Assembly (NCBI GenBank): GCA_963832725.1
Contig: CAWHVG010000005.1
Span: forward strand, 868,001-932,000
From: JAEZBP01 sp963832725
GTDB lineage: Bacteria; Myxococcota_A; Polyangia; Polyangiales; Sandaracinaceae
Length of the DNA stretch: 64,000 bases
Direction of reading: 5' to 3'
The position numbers were made by a program, and so were the translations under genes. Positions within the stretch are counted from its first letter, which is position 1. Each line of letters opens with the position of its first letter. The notes under the pieces are model-generated. The model was given only the letters and a program-made list of their open reading frames with translations, had not been told where the DNA came from and did no database searches. This document shows positions 54,386 through 61,854 of this stretch, in pieces.

Positions 54386-55720
54386 TCACGTCGCGGCGCG
54401 TGCGCGCAGCAGCGTCTCCACTGAATCGCAGAGCTCGTCCAGGATGACCGGCTTCACGAAGAAGCGGTCCGCACCGAGCCGGCGTAGGCGGCGCCAGTCG
54501 CGGCCGCTACCCTCCCCCGTCAGCACCACGATGGGCATCTCGTCCGATCCCGCCAGCCCGCGCAGCGCCCGGGTCAGCGCCTCGCCGTCCACACGCGGCA
54601 TGCGCAGGTCGACCAGCGCCGCGGACGGAGCGTGCTCGCGGGCGTGCTCGAGCGCCTCCTCACCGTCGCGGGCCAGGACGACCTCCACCCCCGGCAACCG
54701 GCGATGGATCGCCGACTCGATCAGCGCGAGCCAGTCCTCGTCGTCGTCGACCACCAGCACCCGGAGCTGCTCCCCGGCCCGTGCCGGTAGCGCGGACGCG
54801 CGCTCGAGCTGCTCCACCAGCGCGAGCGGCGTCTCCGTGCGCCGCTCCGGGTCCTTCTCCATCGCGGCGGCGAGGGGACCATCGAACGCCGGCGTCAGCT
54901 CCGGACAGACCTCGCTCGCCCGCGGCGGCTCGGTGCTCGCGTGCGCGTCGATGAGCACGTCCGGCCGCGAGCTGACGAAGGGCCGCCGCCCGGTGAGCAT
55001 CTCGAACGCGGTGACCGCCAGCGCGTAGACGTCCTGCCTCGGCAAGAGCTCGCGCGGCAAGGCCAACCCGCGTGCCCGCTCCGGCGGCATGTAGCTCGGC
55101 GTGCCGCGAACCACTCCGCCCGGGTTCTCGCACAGGAGCTGCGAGAGCCCCATGTCGGTGAGCTTCACGACGCGGCCGGGACCGAGCAGCACGTTGGAAG
55201 GCTTCACGTCGCCGTGGATGAGCCCCGCCTCGTGCAGGGCGCCGAGCCCCTCCGCGATCGCGCGCAGGATCGGCAGCGCCTCCCGAACCGGCAGCCTCCC
55301 CCGCTCGCGAAGCACCTGCGCCAGGCTGGGCCCGTTCACCAGCTCCATCACCAGGAAGGGCCGGCCCTCGTCCTCGGCCAGCGTGTGCAAGGTGACGACG
55401 TTCGGGTGCGAGAGCGCCGCCATCGCCCGCGCCTCGGCCTCGAAGCTCCGCCGCACCGCAAGCGAGCAGAGCAGCTCCGGCTGGACGAGCTTGATGGCGA
55501 CGTCGCGCTCCAGCTTCAGGTCACGCGCGGCCAGGACGAGCCCCATGCCGCCATCTCCCAGCCAGCGCTCGACGCGGTACTGCCCCGCCAACACGTCCGA
55601 AACGGCCGGCACCGTCGTCGTACATCGCGCGGCGCAACGCTCGGTATCGAGCCCCGCGGGCAGCGTCGGAGGCGTGCGCTCGTTCACGAACCCAACGGGA
55701 GTGCAACCCTCGTACCCCAC
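54386..55720 (-). CDS. Ser/Thr kinase fused to a response-regulator receiver domain
   Basis: 444 residues. Kinase domain about 47-300: LGDGGMGLVLAA G-loop, Lys in VAIKLV, but the catalytic loop is HGDVKPSN (HRD expected) and the activation start is TDMG (DFG expected); GTPSYMPPERARG follows. The receiver domain is at about 320-440 with the Asp pair in VVDDDED, phospho-Asp in ALVDLRMP, Thr in VVLTGEG and Lys in FVKPV, so it looks complete. No membrane helix. The start is a GTG at 55720; a shorter start near residue 38 is possible. Confidence 0.85.
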   Translation of the reverse strand: MGYEGCTPVGFVNERTPPTLPAGLDTERCAARCTTTVPAVSDVLAGQYRVERWLGDGGMGLVLAARDLKLERDVAIKLVQPELLCSLAVRRSFEAEARAMAALSHPNVVTLHTLAEDEGRPFLVMELVNGPSLAQVLRERGRLPVREALPILRAIAEGLGALHEAGLIHGDVKPSNVLLGPGRVVKLTDMGLSQLLCENPGGVVRGTPSYMPPERARGLALPRELLPRQDVYALAVTAFEMLTGRRPFVSSRPDVLIDAHASTEPPRASEVCPELTPAFDGPLAAAMEKDPERRTETPLALVEQLERASALPARAGEQLRVLVVDDDEDWLALIESAIHRRLPGVEVVLARDGEEALEHAREHAPSAALVDLRMPRVDGEALTRALRGLAGSDEMPIVVLTGEGSGRDWRRLRRLGADRFFVKPVILDELCDSVETLLRARAAT

Positions 55721-55902
55721 CCGGACGCGGCACCCTCAGCGGCGCTTCGTGCGGCGCCGTGCCCCGGCTGCGTCCGACGTGGGCGCGCTGCCCGAACGGG
55801 CGCCCACGCACCGTGACCCGCGACGCGACACGTCGAGCCCGCTGGCACGCCACCTGCCGCTCCCTCGCCCCGGGAAGGGCGCAGACCGAAACGGAGGATC
55901 CA

Positions 55903-56058
55903 ATGCTCAAGTGGGCACTCTTGTTCTTCGCGTTGGCGCTGGTCGCGGCATTCTTCGGCTTCGGCGGCGCCGCCGCGGTGCTCTCGAGGCTGCTCTTCGC
56001 CGGCTTCCTCGCGTTGGCGGCCATGGCCCTGGTGAGCAACGCGCTGCGCTCTCCATGA
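55903..56058 (+). CDS. DUF1328 (UPF0391) small membrane protein
   Basis: 51 residues, matching the family length. Two hydrophobic helices with WALLFFALALVAAFFGFGG and a second helix of similar length, the family arrangement. ACGGAGGATCCA precedes the ATG, a good ribosome site. Function unknown; members are often stress-induced. Confidence 0.8.
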   Translation: MLKWALLFFALALVAAFFGFGGAAAVLSRLLFAGFLALAAMALVSNALRSP

Positions 56059-56205
56059 GGGATCCCGGGCTTCGTGCATCCAGCGCGAGCCTCCCCTCGT
56101 TCGGAGCCCTCGTCCCGAAGCTCACTTCCCAGAGAAGTGGGCCGGGACGAGCGCGGCGAAACGCGAGACCGGGGCTCGAGCCCCACCGACTCGGAGAACA
56201 GACGT

Positions 56206-57456
56206 ATGCGACGACGACCCTCGATCGCCGCGCTGGCGCTCGTGGCCGGCGCGCTCCTGAGCGCCTGTGAGAGCGCCGGTGCGGTGCCGCCCGCGCAGAC
56301 CGCCACCCTGAGCGTCCCCGTACCGCCGCCGGGCGAGGCGCTCCTGGGATCCATCCGCCAGGTGAGCGCCGGTACGCGCCACACCTGCGCCCTCGACGCG
56401 GAGGGCCACGTGTGGTGCTGGGGTGAGAACGCGACGGGCCAGCTCGGGGACGGCAGCCGCGTGGATCACGACGCGCCGGTGCGGGTGCGGGCGCTGCCTC
56501 CGGCGCGCTCGATCGCGGCCGGCGACGGCAGCACCTGCGCCGCCACGCGGGACGGGGAAGTCTACTGCTGGGGCGCCAACGCGGTCGGCCAGCTCGGCAA
56601 CGGCGAGCAAGCCAACGGCTACACGATGCCGGTGCGGGTCCCGCGCCTGGAGCGGATCTGCCAGACCGTCGCCTCGAGCACGGCGACGCGCTTCTGCGCG
56701 GTCACCGAAGCGGGCGGCGTCGCGTGCTGGGGGCGGCTGATCACCCTGGACGACGACGGGCGCCCCGCGTTCGGCAGCGCACGGCCGGATCTCGACGTCG
56801 CCATCCACGACGCCGTCACCGTGGCCATCGGCGCCGGCCACGAATGCGTGCTGACCGAAGAGGGTCGCGTGCGCTGCCGCGGCTATGGCGAGCACGGCGA
56901 GCTCGGCACCGGCAGCCGCCGGATGCAGAGACGCTTCGTGCCCGTCCCCCAGCTCGACCGGATCGTCTCGATCGCGGCCGGGGCCCACCACACCTGCGCC
57001 GCGCGCGCGGACGGCACGGCCTGGTGCTGGGGTGACAACCACCACGGACAGCTCGGCCACGACGGAGTCGAAGAAGCGCACACGCCCTCGCGGGTCGAGC
57101 TCCCGGCCGCCGTGCGGGTCGTGGTCGCCGGCGACGCCCACACCTGCGCCATGGGCGAGCGAGGCGACGTCTACTGCTGGGGCGACAACCGCCACGCCGC
57201 GCTCGGCGACGGGCTGAGCGGCGGCCAGCTCGCGCCCTTCCAGGTCCGTTTGGGTGACCGCGCCCACGACGTGACGGCGGGCGCGCGCCACACCTGCGCC
57301 CTCTTGAGCACGGGCGACCTCCGCTGCTGGGGCGACAACATGGGCGGCCAGCTCGGCGACGGAACCACCGGCGAGCGCGCCTGGCCCGTCGCCGTCCTCC
57401 GCGGACCGATCCCGAGCCCCGATACCCCGGAAGAGGCCGCCCTCGCCTCGCGGTAG
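56206..57456 (+). CDS. RCC1-repeat lipoprotein
   Basis: 416 residues. Signal peptide with lipobox ALLSAC. Seven RCC1-like repeats give a beta propeller: the recurring pattern HTCAL...G-(V/E)-YCWGxNxxGQLG occurs at about residues 62, 110, 160 (degenerate, ACWGRL), 215 (CRGYG), 265, 310 and 350. Surface or periplasmic binding protein common in Myxococcota. The ATG at 56206 is chosen because the leader fits directly; upstream codons are not protein-like. Confidence 0.8.
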   Translation: MRRRPSIAALALVAGALLSACESAGAVPPAQTATLSVPVPPPGEALLGSIRQVSAGTRHTCALDAEGHVWCWGENATGQLGDGSRVDHDAPVRVRALPPARSIAAGDGSTCAATRDGEVYCWGANAVGQLGNGEQANGYTMPVRVPRLERICQTVASSTATRFCAVTEAGGVACWGRLITLDDDGRPAFGSARPDLDVAIHDAVTVAIGAGHECVLTEEGRVRCRGYGEHGELGTGSRRMQRRFVPVPQLDRIVSIAAGAHHTCAARADGTAWCWGDNHHGQLGHDGVEEAHTPSRVELPAAVRVVVAGDAHTCAMGERGDVYCWGDNRHAALGDGLSGGQLAPFQVRLGDRAHDVTAGARHTCALLSTGDLRCWGDNMGGQLGDGTTGERAWPVAVLRGPIPSPDTPEEAALASR

Positions 57457-57488
57457 CGGAGCGCCTCGACGATCCAGAGTCTGTGTCT

Positions 57489-59438
57489 ATGGACTCTCAC
57501 ATGCCTGAGACGGTCGCGCGGAAACTCATCGACGAACACCTCGTGAGCGGGCGGGCCGAGGTGGGGAGACCCATCTCGCTCCGGATCGATCAGACGCTCA
57601 CCCAGGACGCCACCGGCACGTTGGTGATGCTCGAGCTCGAGGCGCTGGAGCTCGACCGGGTGAAGGTCGAGGTCGCCGCGCAGTACGTGGACCACAACCT
57701 CATCCAGGCCGACTTCAAGAACCCGGACGATCACCTCTTCCTGCAGAGCGCTTGCCGCCGCTTCGGGATCCACTTCAGCCGCCCGGGCGGCGGGGTCAGC
57801 CACCCGAACCACATGCAGCGCTTCGGCCGGCCCGGCGCGTCGCTGCTCGGCTCGGACAGCCACACCTGCGCCGCGGGCTCGCTCGGCATGCTCGCCATCG
57901 GGACCGGCGGGCTCGACGTCGCGCTGGCGATGGCCGGTCAGCCCTACACGGTCCCGATGCCGGCCATCTGGGGCGTGCGCTTGACGGGCCGGCTGCCGGA
58001 CTGGGTGAGCGCCAAGGACGTGATCCTCGAGATGCTGCGCCGCCACGGGGTGCGCGGCGGGCGAGGGCGCATCGTCGAGTACCACGGGCCCGGTGTGGCG
58101 ACGCTGAGCGCGATGGACCGGCACGTGATCGCGAACATGGGCGCGGAGCTCGGGGCGACGACGACGGTCTTCCCGAGCGACGAAGAGACGCGCCGCTTCC
58201 TCGCCGCCCAGGGTCGCGAGGACGAATGGCGACCGCTCTCGGCCGACGATGGCGCGCGCTACGACGTCGAGGACGAGATCGATCTCGGCGCGCTCGAGCC
58301 TCTGATCGCCAAGCCGCAAAGCCCCGGCAACGTCGTGCCCGTCCGCGAGGTGGCCGGCACCGAGCTCTATCAGGCCTACATCGGCTCGTCGGCCAACCCC
58401 GGCTTCCGCGACTTCGCCATCGCCGCGCTGATGGTGAGAGGAGAGCAAATCCCCTCGCACGTCAGCTTCGACGTCAACCCGACCTCGCGACAGCTCCTCG
58501 ATCAGCTCCTGGTCGCGGAGCTCTTGCGCCCGCTCATCGACGCCGGCGCGCGCCTCCATCAGGCGGGGTGCAACGGCTGCATCGGGATGGGCCAGGCGCC
58601 CGCGTCGGGCCGGAACAGCCTGCGAACGGTGCCTCGCAACTTCCCGGACCGGAGCGGCACGCCGGACGACCGGGTGTGGCTGTGCAGCCCGGAGACCGCC
58701 ACCGCGTCGGCGCTCCGCGGCGTGATCACCGATCCGCGCGAGCTCGGCGCCTACCCCCGCGTGCCCGACGCGCCGCGCGTCCCTCCGACGAGCCTCGACG
58801 CCCCCCCCGCGCCCGAGGTCTCGCGCACCGTCCAGCTCGTGAAGGGGCCGAACATCGGCCGCCTGCCCGAGCTCGATCCGCTTCCGTCGCACCTGGCGCT
58901 CCCGGTCATGCTGGTGCTCGGCGACGACATCAGCACCGACGAAATCCTCCCGGCCGGCTCCGAGGTCTTGCCGTACCGGAGCAACATCCCGCGCATCGCC
59001 GACTTCTGCTTCGGCCCCATCGACCGCGACTATCCCGATCGGGCCCGCCACGAGAAGGGTGGTCACGCCATCGTGGCCGGCGACAACTACGGCCAAGGGT
59101 CGAGCCGCGAGCACGCGGCCCTGGCTCCGCGCCACCTCGGGCTCCGCCTCGTGCTGGCGCGCAGCTTCTCGCGCATCCACCGGTCGAACCTGATCAACTA
59201 CGGGGTGCTGCCGTTGATCATGGAGCCCGACGGCATCGCGTTCGAGCCCGGCGACGAGCTCTCGATCGACGATCTGAGCGCGCTCTCGGAGGGCCGCTTG
59301 CAAGTCGAGGTTCGCGGCAAGGGCAGCCTCACCGCGAAGAGCGACCTCAGCGAGGAAGAGCTCGCGGTCGTGCGGGCCGGCGGGCGGATCCCGTGGGTGA
59401 AGCAGGACCACCGAGAGGCCGCGCGACGCTCCGCATGA
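57489..59438 (+). CDS. Aconitate hydratase
   Basis: About 649 residues, the length of the shorter (Aquifex-type) aconitases. Conserved: DHNLIQADFKNPDDH, SRPGGGVSHPNH, LLGSDSHTCAAGSLGM, QAGCNGCIGMGQAP with the CxxC cluster cysteines, LGDDISTDEILPAGS and DNYGQGSSREHAALAPR. The position of the first [4Fe-4S] ligand in AcnA (GSCTN) reads GSSANPGF, so Ser replaces that Cys; Cys in SHTC may take its place. Converts citrate to isocitrate in the TCA cycle. A GTG six bases upstream (57483) is another possible start. Confidence 0.85.
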   Translation: MDSHMPETVARKLIDEHLVSGRAEVGRPISLRIDQTLTQDATGTLVMLELEALELDRVKVEVAAQYVDHNLIQADFKNPDDHLFLQSACRRFGIHFSRPGGGVSHPNHMQRFGRPGASLLGSDSHTCAAGSLGMLAIGTGGLDVALAMAGQPYTVPMPAIWGVRLTGRLPDWVSAKDVILEMLRRHGVRGGRGRIVEYHGPGVATLSAMDRHVIANMGAELGATTTVFPSDEETRRFLAAQGREDEWRPLSADDGARYDVEDEIDLGALEPLIAKPQSPGNVVPVREVAGTELYQAYIGSSANPGFRDFAIAALMVRGEQIPSHVSFDVNPTSRQLLDQLLVAELLRPLIDAGARLHQAGCNGCIGMGQAPASGRNSLRTVPRNFPDRSGTPDDRVWLCSPETATASALRGVITDPRELGAYPRVPDAPRVPPTSLDAPPAPEVSRTVQLVKGPNIGRLPELDPLPSHLALPVMLVLGDDISTDEILPAGSEVLPYRSNIPRIADFCFGPIDRDYPDRARHEKGGHAIVAGDNYGQGSSREHAALAPRHLGLRLVLARSFSRIHRSNLINYGVLPLIMEPDGIAFEPGDELSIDDLSALSEGRLQVEVRGKGSLTAKSDLSEEELAVVRAGGRIPWVKQDHREAARRSA

Positions 59439-59502
59439 CCACGACGGCGAACGCGCTCCGAATCCGGAGACGCAGTCGCCGCCGCGATGGTGAATGCGAG
59501 CT

Positions 59503-60555
59503 TCAATCGCGCCGGCGCGCGCGGCGGCGCCAGACCACCAGCGCCAACCCGAGCACGGTCCACGCCAGCGGCGCGGGAGAGCGACTCCCGCCCGCCTCCA
59601 CGCTGCACGACCAGGTGGCGGTCAGCGGGCCACCGGTGTTCGTGAAGCCGGCGTCGGCACCGATGGGCATCGCCGCGTCGGCGCTGAAGGGAATCGCGGC
59701 GTCGTCCCCGAGCTCGCCGGCGCCGGCGTCGGGGCTCGCGAAGACGCCTCCACCGGTCACGCTGGCGTCGGCCACGGCCCCACCCCGCGCGGCGCCAGCG
59801 TCGGCGACCCAGCCGGCGTCCGGCGGAGGGGGAGGCGGCGGGGGAGCCACGACGCGGATCGCGATCGCCATCGTGTCGTCGGCCGGATGCCCGAACCAGC
59901 TGCTCCCGTCCTTCGGCTCGAAGTGCTGCGTGTACCGGCCGGGCGTCATCGGCGCTCGGATCGTGAACGTGAAACGACCTCTCTCGCCCGGCGGAACGAT
60001 GCGGTTGATGGTGACGGGGCGATGGCCGTCGACCCATGACGGATCGGCCATCGCGCTCCCGCCATCGCGCGGCTGCGTCGTATCGAGGAAGGTGTGTCCG
60101 GGGTGCCAGGCGTGCCAGCCGGTGTTCCGCAGCTGGATGTAGCCGTGCAGCTCCTCTCCCGGCGCGAGAGTGACCGCGTGGCCGGGGCCCGGGAACGACT
60201 GCTGCACGAACGCGGCGCTCCACTCGGGCGCCAATCCGTGCGGGCTGACGTAGGCGCTGATGGTCATACCGATCGAGCTCGGCGTGTGGCCCACCCACTT
60301 CTGCCAGGAATCGACCCGCGAGGCGGCGCGCACCGTGGCGTCCCACTGCGCAAGCACCGCGCCAGCCCTCGAGGGCTCCTCGGTGAAGCGTCGGGACCGC
60401 GGCCGCGCCCGGCCGACCGACAGGCGGTCCATGCCCTCGTCGGCTGCGCAGTCAGCCCGCTCGCGCCGTCGGCAGAGCGAGGTCGGCGGCGGTGCCCGGC
60501 TGGGCAGTCCCAGCCGCGCGAAGATCGCGCTGGCGCCGAGCAGGCGGCGCGTCAA
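59503..60555 (-). CDS. NBR1-Ig-like protein with MYXO-CTERM-like tail
   Basis: 350 residues. The first 100 look like a region before the Ig domain, with a rare TTG start at 60555 and little sign of a signal peptide, so the 5' end is uncertain. An NBR1-type Ig domain spans about 105-235 (FPGPGHAVTLAPGEELHGYIQLRN in outline, TGWHAWHPGHTFLDTTQP, GRFTFTIRAPMTPGRYTQHF). After a Pro run and an Ala/Asp linker, the end has a Cys, one helix (APLAWTVLGLALVVW) and RRRARRRD, as in the MYXO-CTERM sorting signal. Confidence 0.65.
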   Translation of the reverse strand: MTRRLLGASAIFARLGLPSRAPPPTSLCRRRERADCAADEGMDRLSVGRARPRSRRFTEEPSRAGAVLAQWDATVRAASRVDSWQKWVGHTPSSIGMTISAYVSPHGLAPEWSAAFVQQSFPGPGHAVTLAPGEELHGYIQLRNTGWHAWHPGHTFLDTTQPRDGGSAMADPSWVDGHRPVTINRIVPPGERGRFTFTIRAPMTPGRYTQHFEPKDGSSWFGHPADDTMAIAIRVVAPPPPPPPPDAGWVADAGAARGGAVADASVTGGGVFASPDAGAGELGDDAAIPFSADAAMPIGADAGFTNTGGPLTATWSCSVEAGGSRSPAPLAWTVLGLALVVWRRRARRRD

Positions 60556-60633
60556 CGAGTCACACCCTACGCGCAGGAACTGGACGGCACGGGAGCCAGC
60601 GGAGGCCGAGAAGGTCGCGCCGCGCGTGTCGTC

Positions 60634-60978
60634 TCACGGATACGCGCACGTGCAGGCGACCGCGCCGGCGTCGGTGATCGCGCAGCCCCCGCACTGGCAC
60701 AGGCTCTCGGCACAGGGGCACGCCGCGCTCCCACCGCACGCGGCCGGCAAGCGCTGGCACGCGTAGGTGGTCGAGACCTGGTTGCAGCAGCCCGCGGTGT
60801 GCGTGCCGTCCGGGCAGACGCCCGCGTCGTCCGGCTGCAGGCAAGCGCCGCCGCTGGCGGTGGTCACGACGCACACTTCGCCGACAGCGCAGGTCGTGCC
60901 GTTGCAGTCCACCGGAGCGGGCTCGGCGCCCGTGCAGGCGGTGAACAGTAGGGCGAGCGTCAGCATCGAGAGTCGCAT
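60634..60978 (-). CDS. Small cysteine-rich lipoprotein
   Basis: 114 residues from an ATG at 60978: MRLSMLTLALLFTAC is the signal peptide with lipobox. The mature protein holds about 16 cysteines in closely spaced pairs (CNGTTCAVGEVCV, CGGSAACPCAESLCQCGGC). Surface-exposed module; unassigned. The upstream codons in frame are not protein-like. Confidence 0.6.
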   Translation of the reverse strand: MRLSMLTLALLFTACTGAEPAPVDCNGTTCAVGEVCVVTTASGGACLQPDDAGVCPDGTHTAGCCNQVSTTYACQRLPAACGGSAACPCAESLCQCGGCAITDAGAVACTCAYP

Positions 60979-61144
60979 GCACTCGCGCGCCTTCACGTCC
61001 CGTGCCCATCGCGAGTTCGGGGAATGGTGAGACCCACGCATGCCAACCCGTGCCAAGTTCACGACGACCGATCCGCGCTTCACGCGCGAGCGGGGGCCGA
61101 AGGACACCGGCCGTCGGCAGCGAGATGAGCTCCTCTCGCTCGGC

Positions 61145-61663
61145 TCAGGTCGCGTAGTCCTGCTCGAACCCGAGGGTGCGGCAGAGCTCGCGACTCCGGA
61201 GGGCGCCGATCATCGAGTTCGCGTCGAACGAATGGCCGGGGTCGGACATGGTGGAGAGCCAGCGCACGCCGAGCCGGGCGTCGTCGAAGACCTTGGTCTT
61301 CAACTGGCTCCGCCGCATCAGCATGACGCCGGCGGTGACGGAGCGGACGACCGCGCCCGCGAACCCGGTGGCCTCGATGGCCAGCGCGGCCGCCCGAAAG
61401 TACGCCTCGGTGCGGTCGAAGTGCTTCATGACCGCTTCGCGAGTGCCCTCGCTGTGACCGCCCATGCCCGTCGACTCCGGCGCGCGGTGAACGTAGAGGA
61501 GATTGCGACCGCGGCCGTAGCGCGAGACCATCGCCCGGACCGCGTCGTCCGCGTGGGAGATGGGCGCCTGGCTGTCCACGGCGCGCCAGACCACGTAGAC
61601 CACCGGCCCGAAACGGACGACCGCGCCGCTCTCGTCATCGAGGTGGGTGACCAGCTCCTCCAT
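61145..61663 (-). CDS. Protein of unknown function (SpoIIAA/STAS-like)
   Basis: 172 residues from an ATG at 61663. A mixed alpha/beta sequence (FGPVVYVVWRAVDSQ, NLLYVHRAPESTGMGGHSEG, AVMKHFDRTEAYFRAAALAI) of the kind seen in small myxobacterial proteins with a SpoIIAA/STAS-like fold, which is a tentative match. No signal peptide or membrane segment. Confidence 0.4.
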   Translation of the reverse strand: MEELVTHLDDESGAVVRFGPVVYVVWRAVDSQAPISHADDAVRAMVSRYGRGRNLLYVHRAPESTGMGGHSEGTREAVMKHFDRTEAYFRAAALAIEATGFAGAVVRSVTAGVMLMRRSQLKTKVFDDARLGVRWLSTMSDPGHSFDANSMIGALRSRELCRTLGFEQDYAT

Positions 61664-61854
61664 CGCGCGCACCGTAGCAGCCCGCCGAAGTATCGAGCCA
61701 GAAGGAAATCTCGGCGCGAGGCTCGAGGATATCCGGTGGGACCGGCCGGCGAATGCCGCAGCGTGCACGACCAGGAATGGGCGGGGAGACGGATCGTCCC
61801 GCCCGAAAGCCGAGGAGGGAAGTTCGTCACCGGACTCGCAGGCAGGTCACCGTC

